In this document: positions 1-4,916 of the stretch, piece by piece | How positions within the stretch are numbered: position 1 is the first letter of the stretch | How the letters are laid out: the number at the start of each line of letters is the position of its first letter | Origin: UBA920 sp038257015 | GTDB lineage: Bacteria > Patescibacteriota > Doudnabacteria > UBA920 | Direction of reading: 5' to 3' | Assembly: GCA_038257015.1 (NCBI GenBank) | Contig: JBBSJS010000055.1 | Span: 1 to 5,090 of the forward strand | DNA length: 5,090 nucleotides | The notes under the pieces: generated by a model | Told to the model about the DNA's origin: nothing | The model's database searches: none | Seen by the model: the letters and a program-made list of their open reading frames with translations, nothing else | Position numbers and translations under genes: made by a program

Positions 1-60
1 GCCTGCAAATACTTCAGGTATTTTAGTTTGCCGAAATTGATGTATTATTGACAGATGGTG

Positions 61-86
61 GGTTGGTAAAACCAATCTGTTTTATT
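61..86 (+). terminator. Possible terminator of a gene upstream of the window
   Basis: Bases 61-67 (GGTTGGT) pair with 71-77 (ACCAATC) around an AAA loop, with one G-U pair, and are followed by TGTTTTATT. An alternative fold adds ACAGAT (51-56) with ATCTGT (75-80) around a bulge. A hairpin followed by a T-rich run suits a rho-independent terminator for a transcript entering from the left. The stem is short and no upstream gene is visible, so this is only a candidate. Confidence 0.35.
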
Positions 87-96
87 AAAGCCTAAA

Positions 97-105
97 TGCT
101 ATAAT
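97..105 (+). promoter_or_regulatory. Extended -10 promoter of the 112-762 gene
   Basis: TGC followed by a perfect TATAAT (100-105) forms an extended -10 element. No good -35 lies 16-18 bases upstream, which is usual for TGn-type promoters. Six bases separate TATAAT from the ATG at 112, so transcription should begin at or within a base or two of the start codon. The perfect TTGACA at 48-53 is too far upstream to be its partner. Confidence 0.65.
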
Positions 106-111
106 AAGTTT

Positions 112-762
112 ATGGAAAAAAATCTGTTAGACCGACCACCAATCATCTCCTCCTCATTAGCCGATATATCTGCCATTAAACAAAGCAGGGGCATTGAGAT
201 AAATACGAGAGAACAAATTAAAGAGCTTGTTGAATGGCCTCTAGTAAAAGGGTGTGAAGTTTTTTGGGATAAAAATATAAGGACAACTGAATCTTCTGCC
301 AATAGTGGGGATATTCAAAACGGCTTTTGCTATATAAGAATAGATTTTGATAGCTTATCAGAGGATAATAAAAAAATCGCTCAACGGTATGGTGAACCGC
401 GAAACGATCTAGGAAGCAATGTTTTAGAAATTAGAATCCCCGTAAATGAGAGCCCGAATATAATATCTGACCAAGCCGTAGGAATAGCTAATACATTCCA
501 TAAACAGACTGCTACTTGGATTCATCCGATTACACTAGAAGGGCAGCTTAGTTATTTCCAAGAGCGTTATGGAGCTAACTACCCACAAGCAGTCGTTCAA
601 GAAAGGGATAGACTTACTCAACCAGGTGCTTGGGAAGAGGAATGCAAGAGGTTGGGATATTATCTTGATGCTGAGAATAAAGTCGCTTATCCAAATGAAG
701 AACTTTTCAAAAAAGCTGTGGAAGGTTCCGAGCCAGGCAACACTGCAAGTAATGAAAAATAA
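112..762 (+). CDS. Uncharacterised 216-aa protein, probably leaderless mRNA
   Basis: I do not recognise this protein, and no enzymatic motif stands out. It has no signal peptide or membrane segment, so it is probably cytosolic. Visible parts are: a polar N-terminus; a mixed segment around residues 30-60 containing EWPLVKG and FWDKNIRTTE; a probable beta-rich centre (residues 70-115, GFCYIRIDFD and VLEIRIPVN); an aromatic segment TWIHPITLEG (135-144); and a charged, helix-prone region (145-205) ending in a disordered tail. Three cysteines (49, 73, 178) are scattered and do not form a metal site. There is no Shine-Dalgarno before the ATG, and the extended -10 sits only 6 bases upstream, so translation is probably leaderless. 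The gene stands alone, with a long hairpin downstream. Its even composition and uninterrupted frame support a real gene, but function is unknown. Confidence 0.8.
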   Translation: MEKNLLDRPPIISSSLADISAIKQSRGIEINTREQIKELVEWPLVKGCEVFWDKNIRTTESSANSGDIQNGFCYIRIDFDSLSEDNKKIAQRYGEPRNDLGSNVLEIRIPVNESPNIISDQAVGIANTFHKQTATWIHPITLEGQLSYFQERYGANYPQAVVQERDRLTQPGAWEEECKRLGYYLDAENKVAYPNEELFKKAVEGSEPGNTASNEK

Positions 763-808
763 ATCTCACTTATCAAAGCCATCCATGTTTGACCTTGGTC
801 TCGACTAG

Positions 809-817
809 CTCCACCAA
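809..817 (+). repeat. Direct repeat CTCCACCAA, left copy
   Basis: CTCCACCAA occurs here and again at 1012-1020, so the two copies flank the hairpin and the GC-rich block. The left copy is preceded by TCGACTAG, and the whole string TCGACTAGCTCCACCA also recalls a tRNA or tmRNA 3' end lacking part of its T-arm. Nine bases is short and could be chance, but both copies look like CCA-ended RNA termini and they bracket an unusual segment. Confidence 0.3.
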
Positions 818-854
818 AAGAAGCTAGGTATTTATGCCTGGCTTCTTTTGGTTT
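813..854 (+). terminator. Long hairpin after the 112-762 gene, probable terminator
   Basis: Bases 813-828 pair with 837-852 in a 16-bp stem with a single G-U pair, around an 8-base loop (TATTTATG). It lies about 50 bases after the stop codon of the upstream gene. The trailing T-run is only TTT, with further T's inside the 3' arm, so termination is likely but not textbook. The stem could instead be one border of the structured element that follows. Confidence 0.5.
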
Positions 855-855
855 A

Positions 856-1019
856 GAGGGAGTTAAAGAAGAGCGGTTGTGAACGAAGTGAGCAAATTCA
901 AAGCGAGCGAGCGATGCTTTGAATAGCGTCGGGGCTCGCCGCAGCGTCAGTCGACGAAACCGCCAAAGGCGGCATTGAGGAGACTAGCGTGATGTGAGGA
1001 ACTCCCGCCATCTCCACCA
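856..1019 (+). repeat. GC-rich structured intergenic element with nested inverted repeats
   Basis: The block is clearly richer in G+C than its AT-rich surroundings and is packed with complementary arms. The outer arms are GGGAGTT (858-864) with AACTCCC (1000-1006), and the next are GCGGTT (873-878) with AACCGC (958-963). Inside are a perfect 9-bp hairpin, ATTCAAAGC (896-904) with GCTTTGAAT (916-924), and CGTCG (927-931) with CGACG (952-956). CCGCC-AAA-GGCGG (960-972) competes with one outer pairing. GAGC-type motifs recur. It has no open frame of note. It may be a structured RNA, an interspersed palindromic repeat, or the end of an integrated element; its identity is unproven. No promoter is obvious directly in front of it. 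Confidence 0.55.
1000..1019 (+). other. tmRNA (ssrA) 3'-end-like sequence, possible attachment-site remnant
   Basis: AACTCCCGCCATCTCCACCA differs at one base from the tmRNA 3' end as I remember it for E. coli (AACTCCCGCCAGCTCCACCA). It covers the 3' part of the T-arm, the 3' acceptor strand and CCA. The bases before it (GATGTGAGG) do not supply the GCGGG arm and TTC needed for a T-stem and loop. No GGATTCGACGG or 5' acceptor half occurs upstream, so this is not a complete tmRNA gene. A 3'-end fragment alone is what integration into ssrA leaves at the far end of an element. A repeat family that happens to end in CTCCACCA is the alternative. Confidence 0.4.
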
Positions 1020-1020
1020 A
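1012..1020 (+). repeat. Direct repeat CTCCACCAA, right copy
   Basis: Second copy of CTCCACCAA, 203 bases after the one at 809. It closes the GC-rich structured block and coincides with the tmRNA-end-like sequence. After it the sequence returns abruptly to AT-rich. Confidence 0.3.
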
Positions 1021-1022
1021 TC

Positions 1023-1055
1023 AAAAACACCCTAATTTATAAGGTGTGTGTTTTT
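1023..1055 (+). terminator. Hairpin with T-run before the peptidase promoter
   Basis: ACACC (1027-1031) pairs with GGTGT (1043-1047), or AAAAACAC (1023-1030) with GTGTTTTT (1048-1055) in an alternative fold. The right side ends in TTTTT (1051-1055). This would stop transcripts coming through the structured block before the peptidase promoter, whose -35 begins two bases later. The A-run on the left also allows some function in the opposite direction. Confidence 0.5.
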
Positions 1056-1056
1056 G

Positions 1057-1085
1057 TTGACAACGTCATTATTGAGTGGTATTTT
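1057..1085 (+). promoter_or_regulatory. Sigma70-type promoter of the S51 peptidase gene
   Basis: A perfect TTGACA (1057-1062), a 17-base spacer and TATTTT (1080-1085), the latter preceded by TGG as an extended -10. The start of transcription would be near 1092, leaving a leader of about 26 bases that contains AGGAGG (1108-1113). Confidence 0.65.
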
Positions 1086-1117
1086 AATTTATTAAAAGAA
1101 AGGTTTTAGGAGGACTT

Positions 1118-1747
1118 ATGATATATCTCAGCGGTGGAGGAAATCATGTTTCCCCTATTGATTACAAATTTGCCGAAATTCTGGATCGAAGTAAAACCCT
1201 AGTTTATATCCCAAATGCTCTTACTGACATCGCATACACGAAAGCGTTAGAATGGTTCAAGTCAATCTTTGTACCATTGGGTATAAAAAATATAGAGATG
1301 TGGGATAACCTAAGTCCAAGGACTGCGCTCCAAGAAGTAGCAGGTATATATCTAGGGGGAGGAAAAACTGCTCATTTATTAAATCAGATTAAAACTTCTG
1401 GGTTTGATAATGTCTTACTAGAAGCGTTTAAAAAAGATGTTCCTATGTATGGAGGGAGTGCAGGTGCCATCATTTTAGGCAAAGACATTCGCACCGCACC
1501 AGGTGCACTGGATTTACCAGAAACAGATTCTCTTGGATTAAACCTATACAAGGGATACTCGGCTACTTGCCATTATTCAACAGCGAGTGAGACTAGGATC
1601 AAAATTGCATCGCGCAAAATAAATTCTGCAGTTTTATGCATTCCCGAGGACTGTGGAATAATATGTTCCAAAGAACTCATCCCAGTGGGCAGAATGACTG
1701 TCCAGGTTATTTTTCCTAACGGAAGTATTAAAGAGATAAAAAAATAA
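1118..1747 (+). CDS. Peptidase S51 family protein (PepE-like serine peptidase)
   Basis: A 209-aa cytosolic protein of the S51 family, whose known members include dipeptidase E (cleaving N-terminal Asp-X dipeptides) and cyanophycinase. Visible family marks are the glycine-rich GIYLGGGKTAHLL (residues 76-88) and the nucleophile elbow YGGSAGAIILG (111-121) with Ser114. The CHYS segment carries the probable catalytic His152. The third catalytic residue cannot be assigned safely. The length is slightly below that of typical PepE (about 230 aa). The family usually ends the signature with GG.T..L and G.SAGA, both present, so activity is plausible; substrate is not evident. The start is fixed by AGGAGG 4 bases before the ATG and a good promoter. 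The gene is monocistronic, convergent with the AlaRS-like gene, and its TAA overlaps the shared terminator. Confidence 0.85.
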   Translation: MIYLSGGGNHVSPIDYKFAEILDRSKTLVYIPNALTDIAYTKALEWFKSIFVPLGIKNIEMWDNLSPRTALQEVAGIYLGGGKTAHLLNQIKTSGFDNVLLEAFKKDVPMYGGSAGAIILGKDIRTAPGALDLPETDSLGLNLYKGYSATCHYSTASETRIKIASRKINSAVLCIPEDCGIICSKELIPVGRMTVQVIFPNGSIKEIKK

Positions 1748-1776
1748 GCGTCTTTTTTCAAAGACGCTTTTTATTT
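1746..1776. terminator. Bidirectional terminator between peptidase and AlaRS-like genes
   Basis: A perfect 10-bp stem joins 1746-1755 (AAGCGTCTTT) to 1760-1769 (AAAGACGCTT) around a TTTC loop. On the + strand it is followed by TTTTTATTT. On the - strand it is followed by TTATTTTTTTATC. It therefore suits both converging genes; the peptidase stop codon (1745-1747) overlaps its left edge and the AlaRS-like stop codon (1775-1777) its right edge. Confidence 0.85.
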
Positions 1777-2956
1777 AATCCCCTCTAGTAAGTTCTTCTT
1801 TTACAGAGAGGATGGCAGAACGGACCGCTCGCGGATCTATCTTATGTTCGTAAACTAACCGCGTTGCGTATTGTTCTGTAGACTCTTCTTTCGGTGAAGA
1901 AAAGTTATAGACGATTTGCATCCGACTATTGACTAACCGGTCAATTTCAAGCTTAATTGTCGCTTTGGAGTCAGTAACCGATTTGTTAGGAGAAATAAAC
2001 TTACTCCAATAATCATAGTAAAACTCCATCGACGGTTCTAAGTCCACAGGAAAGCTTTGTGCAATTTTTTTACAAAGTTTTCGCAGCTGAAACCTCGAGC
2101 CTTGCGCTCCTGGTTTTAATCCGCTCATCGCCAGCAATGTCGCTGTGCGAATGTAGTCTTGCATAGAAAAACTGCTTAGAGTAGAGAACGGGGCCAAGTG
2201 TTCGTAATACTGTTCGTTCTTGTTGACCGCCCACGCAATCCGTTCAAGTCCAAATCCTAAATCGGACATGGGAATTAACAAATTTTCCAATGGCAGGAGC
2301 GCATAGTTGCCGTCACCTATTTCTAATCCGCCATATAGAAATGTAGTCTCGAAGGAATCGAAACTGGTAAAACCCCAATCTTTTTGAGAAACCTTGCAAA
2401 CTAAAGCTATATTAGAAGCATTTAAGCCTAAGCCCGAAAGAAAGGATATCCAATCATCAATAGCATTAAGATGCTCTTGAAATTCGATTGATAGTGATTC
2501 AGTGCAAATATTTACAAATGCGCTTGAACACGAACCTTCTGCAATTTTTTCGACGAACTGCATACGGACTGAGGGCTGTGCAACAATAAACTTTCCCTCT
2601 GGTGGTCTTGCCTGAGAGTGGAACACCTCGTCAAATATCTGCACCCCAGCGATGACTAAGTCTGTATTACCTTCATCATTAATTAGGTTTCGGGGTGTGT
2701 GTTTAGCAAAACCTCTGCTCAAAAAAAACTGATCGAATCGCTCCATCACTTTTGCTGGAGGATAAGATTTGTTCTTTTTCGACAAAGCCTGAAAGTCTAA
2801 CGGTTGCATAGTAGATTCATCATGACTGCACTCATTTACTGGAGTGCTGTGGGGCTTAAAAAATATCCGCCTACCACATTCACGACATTGAAAAGAATCC
2901 CAAATGCGGTCTCTAAAAAAAGAGGTCGCCAAGTTCAATGTGTTAACACTATTCAT
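1775..2956 (-). CDS. AlaRS-like protein: archaeal-type zinc N-terminus and class II catalytic core, no editing domain
   Basis: A 393-aa relative of the alanyl-tRNA synthetase catalytic half; full AlaRS has about 870-960 residues. In order: a zinc-ribbon-like CRECG...CSH (Cys24, Cys27, Cys43, His45), placed as in archaeal AlaRS; a class II core from about residue 68 (KVMERFDQFFLSRGF); IVAQPSVR with the motif 2 arginine at 131; motif 3 SDLGFGLERIAW (231-242); and a remnant of the tRNA-recognition helices (RTATLLAMSGLKPGAQGSRF, 270-289). The RH.T.FEM part of motif 2 is replaced by CSSAFVN (143-149). The HxxxH editing domain and C-Ala domain are absent, so it is unlikely to be the housekeeping AlaRS. 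It may be a paralogue activating a small amino acid for another acceptor, or a regulator; I cannot say which. ATG 2956 is chosen over TTG 3034 because AGGAGG lies 4 bases before it and the promoter lies between the two. Confidence 0.85.
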   Translation of the reverse strand: MNSVNTLNLATSFFRDRIWDSFQCRECGRRIFFKPHSTPVNECSHDESTMQPLDFQALSKKNKSYPPAKVMERFDQFFLSRGFAKHTPRNLINDEGNTDLVIAGVQIFDEVFHSQARPPEGKFIVAQPSVRMQFVEKIAEGSCSSAFVNICTESLSIEFQEHLNAIDDWISFLSGLGLNASNIALVCKVSQKDWGFTSFDSFETTFLYGGLEIGDGNYALLPLENLLIPMSDLGFGLERIAWAVNKNEQYYEHLAPFSTLSSFSMQDYIRTATLLAMSGLKPGAQGSRFQLRKLCKKIAQSFPVDLEPSMEFYYDYWSKFISPNKSVTDSKATIKLEIDRLVNSRMQIVYNFSSPKEESTEQYATRLVYEHKIDPRAVRSAILSVKEELTRGD

Positions 2957-2960
2957 ATTT

Positions 2961-2966
2961 CCTCCT
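2961..2966 (-). promoter_or_regulatory. Shine-Dalgarno deciding the AlaRS-like start codon
   Basis: AGGAGG on the - strand, 4 bases before ATG 2956. The longer frame back to TTG 3034 would start upstream of the predicted transcription start and would run through the promoter, so the shorter protein is preferred. Confidence 0.85.
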
Positions 2967-2970
2967 GCTA

Positions 2971-2984
2971 GCTGCCTATGCAGC
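2971..2984 (-). promoter_or_regulatory. 5'-terminal mRNA hairpin of the AlaRS-like gene
   Basis: GCTGC and GCAGC form a 5-bp stem around a four-base loop. The predicted transcription start (about 2983-2984) puts this hairpin at the very 5' end of the mRNA, a few bases before the ribosome binding site. It could protect the 5' end or tune initiation. It is too small to be a T-box or known riboswitch. Confidence 0.45.
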
Positions 2985-2989
2985 CAACT

Positions 2990-3019
2990 ATCATACCATT
3001 CAGCTAAAGGCAGTGTAAA
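2990..3019 (-). promoter_or_regulatory. Promoter of the AlaRS-like gene
   Basis: On the - strand, TTTACA (3019-3014) is followed by an 18-base spacer and TATGAT (2995-2990), with TGG directly before the -10 as an extended element. Both hexamers match consensus at 5 of 6 bases. Its -35 lies 8 bp from the -35 of the divergent SerRS promoter, so a regulator bound here could affect both genes. Confidence 0.7.
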
Positions 3020-3027
3020 GGGGTTGG

Positions 3028-3056
3028 TTGACAAAGTCCCTTTATTTCAGTATTAT
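3028..3056 (+). promoter_or_regulatory. Strong sigma70-type promoter of serS
   Basis: A perfect TTGACA (3028-3033), a 17-base spacer and TATTAT (3051-3056, 5 of 6 matches). Transcription should begin near 3062-3064, giving a leader of about 27 bases. No T-box-type leader fits in that length, so tRNA-sensing antitermination can be excluded for this promoter. Confidence 0.8.
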
Positions 3057-3060
3057 GGTA

Positions 3061-3078
3061 GGTAATCTTCGGATTACT
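3061..3078 (+). promoter_or_regulatory. cUUCGg hairpin at the 5' end of the serS mRNA
   Basis: GTAATC (3062-3067) and GATTAC (3072-3077) form a stem closed by a UUCG tetraloop with the stabilising C-G closing pair; a G-U pair can extend it. It sits at the predicted 5' terminus and ends one base before AAGGAGG (3079-3085). This suits a 5' stabiliser that leaves the ribosome binding site exposed. Confidence 0.55.
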
Positions 3079-3089
3079 AAGGAGGACAT

Positions 3090-4352
3090 ATGCTAGACAT
3101 AAAATTAATTGAACAAAACCCTGAATTAGTGAAGGCAAATTCACTCAGACGGGGATCTCGCGCTGACATTGATAGAGTGCTATCCTTGCACTCAGAAATC
3201 AAGTCTGCACAACAGGAGCTGGAGATTGACCAACGATCATTGAACGAAACATCTACTAAGTTCTCTCATGTAAATACTGAGGAGCGGCAGATATTGGTTC
3301 AACAAGGAACCAGCTTGAAGGAAAGTATTTCAAGAAAGAAAGAGAGCTTGAACGGATTGCGTGCCCAGCTTCATGCTGAGATGTTACAAATTCCAAACTT
3401 AACTTCACCTGATGTACCACCCGGGAAAAGTGATGCTGACAACATGATAGTAAGAACGTTTCTAGAGCCAACAAAATTTGAGTTTGCTCCAGAAGACCAC
3501 ATTGCTATTGGTAAGAGGCTTAACTTAATTGATTTCGATGCGGGATCCAAGGTCGCAGGTTCAAAATTCTATTTCTTAAAGAATGAGGCTGTTATTCTGG
3601 AACTTGCACTCGTGAGATACGCCATGGAGATTGCCCAACAACACGGCTTTACCCTGATGGCTACTCCTGAATTGGCGAAAGATGATGTAATTACCGCGTC
3701 AGGATTCACACCTCGCGGACCTGAAAGCCAGATTTATTCCATCAAGGATACTGATCTGAGTTTAATCGGGACATCGGAAATTACCATTGGAGGCCTAATG
3801 GCTGACTCTGTGCTTCAACCAAAAGATTTGCCAATTCGGATTTCTGGTTTAAGTAACTGTTTCCGGACAGAAGCTGGTAGCTATGGCAGTGAGTCCAAGG
3901 GATTGTACAGAGTTCATCAATTCACAAAAGTTGAACTGTACCAGTTTTCCCTACCCGAGCAAAGTGCTCAAGCTCTCGAAGATATTCTGGCTATCCAAGA
4001 AGAGTATTACCAATCCCTAGGATTACCACATCGAGTTTTGCTCATGTGCCAAGGTGATCTGAGTGCACCCGCGTATAAAAAGTATGACATCGAAGCGTGG
4101 ATGCCTTTCAGAAATGGTTACGGCGAAGTGACGTCGGTATCAAACTGCACTGACTTTCAGGCAAGGAGACTGAATGTTAGGTACAAGAATCCGGTCAAAA
4201 AAGAGACTGGTTTCGTCCATACTCTCAATGGTACCGCGGTAGCAACTACCAGGACTTTGCTGGCTTTACTCGAAAACTACCAGCAAACTGATGGATCAAT
4301 CCTGATTCCTGAAGTTTTACAAGCTTACACAGGATTTAAGGTCATTAAATAA
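3090..4352 (+). CDS. serS: Seryl-tRNA synthetase
   Basis: Charges tRNA-Ser (and tRNA-Sec where present) with serine in the cytosol. At 420 aa it has normal family length and is complete. The N-terminus is the long coiled-coil arm that grips the tRNA-Ser variable arm (about residues 1-105, from MLDIKLIEQNPELVKANSLRR). The class II core follows, with the TxE motif GTSE (227-230), motif 2 FRTEAGSYG...GLYRVHQFTKVE (258-282), GEVTSVSNCTDFQARR (345-360) and motif 3 HTLNGTAVATTRTLLALLEN (377-396). The end IPEVLQAYTGF is canonical. All expected active-site segments are present, so it is probably functional and may be the housekeeping enzyme. Threonines 386-387 before the motif 3 arginine replace the usual Gly-containing spacing residues. 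AAGGAGG ends 4 bases before the ATG. It is monocistronic with its own promoter and terminator. Confidence 0.97.
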   Translation: MLDIKLIEQNPELVKANSLRRGSRADIDRVLSLHSEIKSAQQELEIDQRSLNETSTKFSHVNTEERQILVQQGTSLKESISRKKESLNGLRAQLHAEMLQIPNLTSPDVPPGKSDADNMIVRTFLEPTKFEFAPEDHIAIGKRLNLIDFDAGSKVAGSKFYFLKNEAVILELALVRYAMEIAQQHGFTLMATPELAKDDVITASGFTPRGPESQIYSIKDTDLSLIGTSEITIGGLMADSVLQPKDLPIRISGLSNCFRTEAGSYGSESKGLYRVHQFTKVELYQFSLPEQSAQALEDILAIQEEYYQSLGLPHRVLLMCQGDLSAPAYKKYDIEAWMPFRNGYGEVTSVSNCTDFQARRLNVRYKNPVKKETGFVHTLNGTAVATTRTLLALLENYQQTDGSILIPEVLQAYTGFKVIK

Positions 4353-4361
4353 TGACACTTC

Positions 4362-4390
4362 TAACCACACTTCGGTGTGGTTATTTTATT
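4362..4390 (+). terminator. Rho-independent terminator of serS
   Basis: TAACCACAC (4362-4370) pairs perfectly with GTGTGGTTA (4375-4383) around a TTCG tetraloop, followed by TTTTATT. It begins 10 bases after the serS stop codon. The stop codon of the convergent NDPK-like gene (4381-4383, - strand) lies inside the stem. The - strand flank is not T-rich, so it serves mainly the + direction. Confidence 0.85.
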
Positions 4391-4869
4391 AACCACAAAA
4401 AATTAGGAATTTCTTCTTCGTCAATTACATGAATAAGATTTTTGATTACTTGCTCATCAAAATCTTTTTGTGTCATTACTTGCTCAGGGTTTGTAATCTT
4501 ATTATTTTCTTCTCTCATCTGGTATTTAAACCGACGCAATTTTTCTGTACTTTCTTTCCCTGTGACGATAAATATCTTCACAGGTCCCGAGGTAAGATAA
4601 TCAATAACACGCTGCTTCCATTCAACACCGAACTCAATATCCTTGTCAGAAAAACTAAAGACTTTTGGATACAAAGCTATAACAGATTCTTTTACTAGAT
4701 TTCCTTCGGGCAATTCTTCTACCACGACCAATTCCTGTACCAAGCAAAATTCTTTGAAACGAGCCAGATGTTCATTTGTATAACCAGGTTTAAAAATCGT
4801 GACCCCGACTTTATAACTGCCTGACAATGGGTTATCAAGAAGGTACTGATTAAGATTTGGATATTTCAT
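4381..4869 (-). CDS. Divergent nucleoside diphosphate kinase-like protein
   Basis: A 162-aa protein that follows the NDP kinase fold order; that family moves the gamma-phosphate from ATP to NDPs through a phospho-histidine and is usually 130-155 aa. Visible correspondences: VTIFKPGYT (23-31), matching the strand with the catalytic lysine (Lys27) of IKPDG; LYPKVFSF with a candidate nucleotide-contact Tyr67; YLTSGPVKIFIVTG (91-104), matching the very characteristic SGPV segment; RRF (112-114); and NLIHVID (144-150), matching NIIHGSD with His147 as the phosphorylated residue. The usual GATxP and TIRGDF segments are altered: MTQKDF (132-137) lacks the arginine. It may still be a kinase or may be a repurposed NDK-fold protein. 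There is no Shine-Dalgarno; a TAAAAT -10-like box ends 7 bases before the ATG, hinting at a leaderless mRNA. Confidence 0.7.
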   Translation of the reverse strand: MKYPNLNQYLLDNPLSGSYKVGVTIFKPGYTNEHLARFKEFCLVQELVVVEELPEGNLVKESVIALYPKVFSFSDKDIEFGVEWKQRVIDYLTSGPVKIFIVTGKESTEKLRRFKYQMREENNKITNPEQVMTQKDFDEQVIKNLIHVIDEEEIPNFLWLIK

Positions 4870-4876
4870 TTAATTC

Positions 4877-4882
4877 ATTTTA
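4877..4882 (-). promoter_or_regulatory. Possible -10 box of the NDPK-like gene
   Basis: TAAAAT on the - strand (5 of 6 matches to TATAAT) with 7 bases between it and ATG 4869. No convincing -35 is seen. If real, transcription would start at or next to the ATG and the mRNA would be leaderless. Confidence 0.35.
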
Positions 4883-4884
4883 TG

Positions 4885-4893
4885 TGCTATATT
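4885..4893 (+). promoter_or_regulatory. Extended -10 promoter of the SAM synthetase gene
   Basis: TGC followed by TATATT (4888-4893), the same TGC-plus-hexamer form as at 97-105. A poor -35 (TTCATT, 4865-4870) lies at 17 bases. The leader would be about 17 bases with no Shine-Dalgarno. It overlaps the promoter region of the divergent NDPK-like gene. Confidence 0.45.
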
Positions 4894-4916
4894 AAGCATA
4901 ATTTAATTTAACCCAT

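Larger units (their letters stand above)
763..1117. other. Gene-free stretch between the unknown gene and the peptidase gene
   Basis: I see no credible coding frame in these 355 bases. In order they hold a long hairpin (813-852), a GC-rich block of nested inverted repeats (about 856-1010) ending in a tmRNA-3'-end-like sequence (1000-1019), a second terminator-like hairpin (1023-1055), and the promoter and ribosome binding site of the peptidase gene (1057-1113). The parts are listed separately. Confidence 0.7.

Noticed and set aside
27..38. TTTGCCGAAATT repeated exactly at 1169-1180
   Set aside because: A 12-base exact match is expected about once by chance in 5 kb, and the second copy is inside the peptidase coding sequence.
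48..53. Perfect TTGACA, a possible -35 box for the first gene
   Set aside because: The only good -10 (100-105) is 46 bases away and nothing resembling a -10 lies 16-18 bases downstream.
569..808. 79-codon open frame on the + strand
   Set aside because: It overlaps the 112-762 gene out of frame and has no start signals; it looks like a shadow.
571..1019. Complete tmRNA or tRNA gene ending at 816 or 1019
   Set aside because: No GGATTCGACGG, tag reading frame, matching 5' acceptor half or proper T-arm was found; only the 3' terminal bases resemble one.
763..1056. CRISPR array or integron attC site in the structured block
   Set aside because: There are no regularly spaced repeats, and the GTTRRRY/RYYYAAC core sites of attC are absent.
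2957..3034. 26-residue N-terminal extension of the AlaRS-like protein from TTG 3034
   Set aside because: It has only a weak ribosome binding site and contains the gene's own predicted promoter and 5' hairpin; ATG 2956 has an ideal AGGAGG.
3057..3089. T-box leader upstream of serS
   Set aside because: The leader is about 27 bases, far too short for specifier and antiterminator structures.
4429..4698. 89-codon + strand frame rich in Phe, Ile and Leu, membrane-like
   Set aside because: It is antisense to the NDPK-like gene, whose motifs are recognisable, and has no ribosome binding site.
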